Shown here: positions 5,147-6,776 of the stretch, in pieces
Position numbering within the stretch: the stretch's first letter is position 1
How the letters are laid out: each line of letters begins with the position of its first letter
DNA from: an uncultured Microcaldota archaeon
GTDB taxonomy: Archaea > Micrarchaeota > Micrarchaeia > Anstonellales > Bilamarchaeaceae
DNA length: 6,776 bases
Assembly (NCBI GenBank): GCA_903835325.1
Contig: CAILMU010000183.1
Location: 1-6,776 of the forward strand
Direction of reading: 5' to 3'
Position numbers and translations under genes: made by a program
Notes under the pieces: generated by a model
The model's database searches: none
The model's input: only the letters and a program-made list of their open reading frames with translations
What the model was told of the DNA's origin: nothing

Positions 5147-5167
5147 CTAGCGTTTCAATATATTACG

Positions 5168-6097
5168 ATGAAAAAGCCAGCTCTCACCATCGGCATCTGC
5201 GCGCATAATGAGGAGGCGAACATCAAGGCCCTTCTCCTGCAGATCCTGGGTTCAAAGCCTGCCGAAGCTACGATAAACGAGATACTCGTGGTATCGTCCG
5301 GCTCCACAGACTCCACCGATAGCATCGTCTCGGATTTCTGCGAGCACGACCCGCGTCTCCGCTTAATCCGCGAACCAGAGCGCCTGGGCAAAGTATCAGC
5401 GGTAAACAAGATACTGAAACAGGCGAAAACCGGCAGCGACATAATCATAATCTCCGGGGCCGACCTTCAAATCCGCGAAGACACCATCGATAATCTCGTC
5501 AGCGCCTTAGAAGACCCATGCGTCGGAATGGCCGGCGCGAGGATTATCCCCACGAATGCTCCAGACTCGTTCTCAGGTTTCTGCTCGCATCTTGTCTGGG
5601 ACATGCATCACAGGATTGCCATGCATTCACCGAAATGCGGTGAACTAATCGCGATCAGGAACAACGGCTACTCGATACCGTCCGATATGGCGATTGATGA
5701 GGCGTATTTGGAATATGCAGTGCAAAAGGACGGCTTTTCCATAGCATACGCGAAAGATGCGATAGTCTATAACAAAGGCCCGGGGTCGACTGGCGACTAC
5801 CTGAAACAGCGTAGAAGGATACATGCCCAGCATATGAAGCTCAAGGAATCGACAGGATATAGCGTCTCGACATCCAACCCCGCCATGATTCTCGGAGCGC
5901 TCACGTCTCATCTATCGAAAAGCCCGCGTTCGTTTGTTTTTGGTATCGGAGCGATTGGATTGGAGTCAGTCGCGGTTTTCCTCGGTTCCTATGATTTCTA
6001 CATCGCCAAAGAGGATCATAGCGTCTGGGATGTCGTCACGAGCACGAAGGACCCGGATATCATGAGGAAATCGATGGCGAAGAAGGTGAAGTCATGA
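5168..6097 (+). CDS. GT2-family glycosyltransferase, processive-type motifs
   Basis: The 309-residue protein shows a GT-A fold in family-2 order. LTIGICAHNEEANI is at residues 6-19, EILVVSSGSTDST at 38-50, and LGKVSAVN at 73-80. SGADLQI is at 96-102, with Asp99 at the metal site where many relatives have DAD or DGD. MAIDEAYLEY at 174-183 holds the likely catalytic acid pair, and QRRRI at 214-218 is at the place of the QxxRW motif of cellulose/chitin/hyaluronan-synthase-like enzymes, with Ile for Trp. A moderately hydrophobic stretch near 255-278 could touch the membrane, but no multi-helix channel is present, so polysaccharide export by this protein alone is unlikely. The ATG has no Shine-Dalgarno and fits a leaderless start. 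The radical SAM gene overlaps its stop by ATGA, implying translational coupling. Donor and acceptor cannot be told. Confidence 0.8.
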   Translation: MKKPALTIGICAHNEEANIKALLLQILGSKPAEATINEILVVSSGSTDSTDSIVSDFCEHDPRLRLIREPERLGKVSAVNKILKQAKTGSDIIIISGADLQIREDTIDNLVSALEDPCVGMAGARIIPTNAPDSFSGFCSHLVWDMHHRIAMHSPKCGELIAIRNNGYSIPSDMAIDEAYLEYAVQKDGFSIAYAKDAIVYNKGPGSTGDYLKQRRRIHAQHMKLKESTGYSVSTSNPAMILGALTSHLSKSPRSFVFGIGAIGLESVAVFLGSYDFYIAKEDHSVWDVVTSTKDPDIMRKSMAKKVKS

Positions 6098-6776
6098 TAC
6101 GCATCGCGATGGCAGCGCCGAAAGCGATTCTATTCCGCACCATCGGCTCCCCGAAATCATTGCCATTCAATCTCACAATCAGCCTGACCTATAGTTGCAA
6201 TTCCAGATGCAAGACATGCAACATCTGGAAGATGAAAAAAGAGAGGAGCGAGCTTTCGCTCGAAGAATATGAACATATTTTCCGCAATCTTGGCAGCAGC
6301 GCCTTCTGGGTCACATTGAGCGGAGGAGAGCCGTTCCTGAGGAAGGACATCGTGGAAATCGCATCCTCGCTCTACAAGAACTGCCGACCTAAAATCATCA
6401 ACATCCCGACAAACGGCCTATTGGGCGAGATGATCGCAGAAAAATCAAGGCAAATCGCGCTCGCATGCCCGAAATCAGAAATAGTCGTGAATCTCTCGCT
6501 TGATGGGGTGGGGAAGAAGCACGACGAGATTCGTGGAGTGCCAGGAAATTTCGATAAGGCCATGACAACGTACTCGCACCTTCGCAAAATCAATCTCCCC
6601 AACTTCTCTCTCGGCGTTCATTCAGTCATCTCGAAACTGAACCACAACGACATCCCCGGGCTCTGCGATTTCGTGCTGGATGAATTGAAACCCGATTCCT
6701 ATATCAGCGAAGTGGCAGAACGAAGGGTCGAGCTTGGCACTACTGAATCCGATATCACTCCCAGCGCGGAGGATTA
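6094..6776 (+). CDS. Radical SAM enzyme, 3' end beyond window
   Basis: ATG 6094 overlaps the glycosyltransferase stop (ATGA) and opens a frame of 227 codons to the edge; an in-frame ATG at residue 6 is an alternative start. TYSCNSRCKTCNIW gives the CxxxCxxC cluster site at Cys35, Cys39 and Cys42, which binds the 4Fe-4S cluster that cleaves S-adenosylmethionine. TLSGGEP (residues 74-80) contacts the SAM amino group, NIPTNGL follows, and LSLDGVGKKHDEIRGVPGNF is the typical later block. This group often carries a C-terminal SPASM or twitch domain with extra clusters, which would lie past the edge. Such genes are often found with glycosyltransferases in surface-glycan or lipid loci, but substrate is unknown. 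Family is certain; role is not. Confidence 0.92.
   Translation, partial: MIRIAMAAPKAILFRTIGSPKSLPFNLTISLTYSCNSRCKTCNIWKMKKERSELSLEEYEHIFRNLGSSAFWVTLSGGEPFLRKDIVEIASSLYKNCRPKIINIPTNGLLGEMIAEKSRQIALACPKSEIVVNLSLDGVGKKHDEIRGVPGNFDKAMTTYSHLRKINLPNFSLGVHSVISKLNHNDIPGLCDFVLDELKPDSYISEVAERRVELGTTESDITPSAED

Noticed and set aside
5155..5448. Minus-strand open frame within the start of the second glycosyltransferase
   Set aside because: It is opposite the conserved GT2 N-terminal motifs and shows no recognisable family.

Overview
The window looks archaeal. Start codons are preceded either by an AGGTGA Shine-Dalgarno or by an archaeal TATA box about 25-27 nt upstream with no leader. Genes end in oligo-T tracts without hairpins, and the protein set (KaiC/RAD55-type ATPase, Roadblock protein, dolichol-phosphate-mannose-synthase-like GT2) is typical of archaea. 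A DPANN or euryarchaeal lineage is possible, but nothing here fixes the phylum.

Layout. (1) 1-2312, minus strand: a compact three-gene operon led by a leaderless KaiC/RAD55-like ATPase with a degenerate Walker A. It is followed 8 nt later by a small Roadblock/LC7 protein and then by a TldD-family zinc metallopeptidase. The left edge cuts the TldD gene just after a Cys that is probably a metal ligand. (2) 2414-4362, minus strand: four tandem paralogous genes for small secreted two-helix membrane proteins. Each has a 32-residue signal peptide ending in A/S-N-A, two hydrophobic helices joined by a short Glu-Thr-Arg-Ala-Arg loop, and a conserved Cys on each outer flank. Their architecture matches VirB2/TrbC pilins and the archaeal Ced/Ted DNA-import pilins. 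Each gene has its own TATA box, Shine-Dalgarno and T-rich terminator. (3) 4413-5114, minus strand: a DPM1-like glycosyltransferase. (4) 5168-6776, plus strand: a second GT2 glycosyltransferase overlapping by ATGA a radical SAM enzyme that runs off the right edge.

The two glycosyltransferase genes diverge from a 53-bp spacer. One near-palindromic AT element sits about 27 nt from both start codons, suggesting a shared bidirectional leaderless promoter.

The pilin array is the most interesting part. A 53-residue core is nearly invariant in all four copies while the tails differ, and the DNA is near-identical in blocks, pointing to recent duplication or gene conversion. This suggests a multi-subunit or variable-tip filament, possibly for DNA transfer or cell contact. 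No assembly ATPase or channel gene lies in the window, so function rests on architecture alone. The adjacent ATPase/Roadblock pair may be a regulatory switch, but a link to the pilins is inferred only from proximity.
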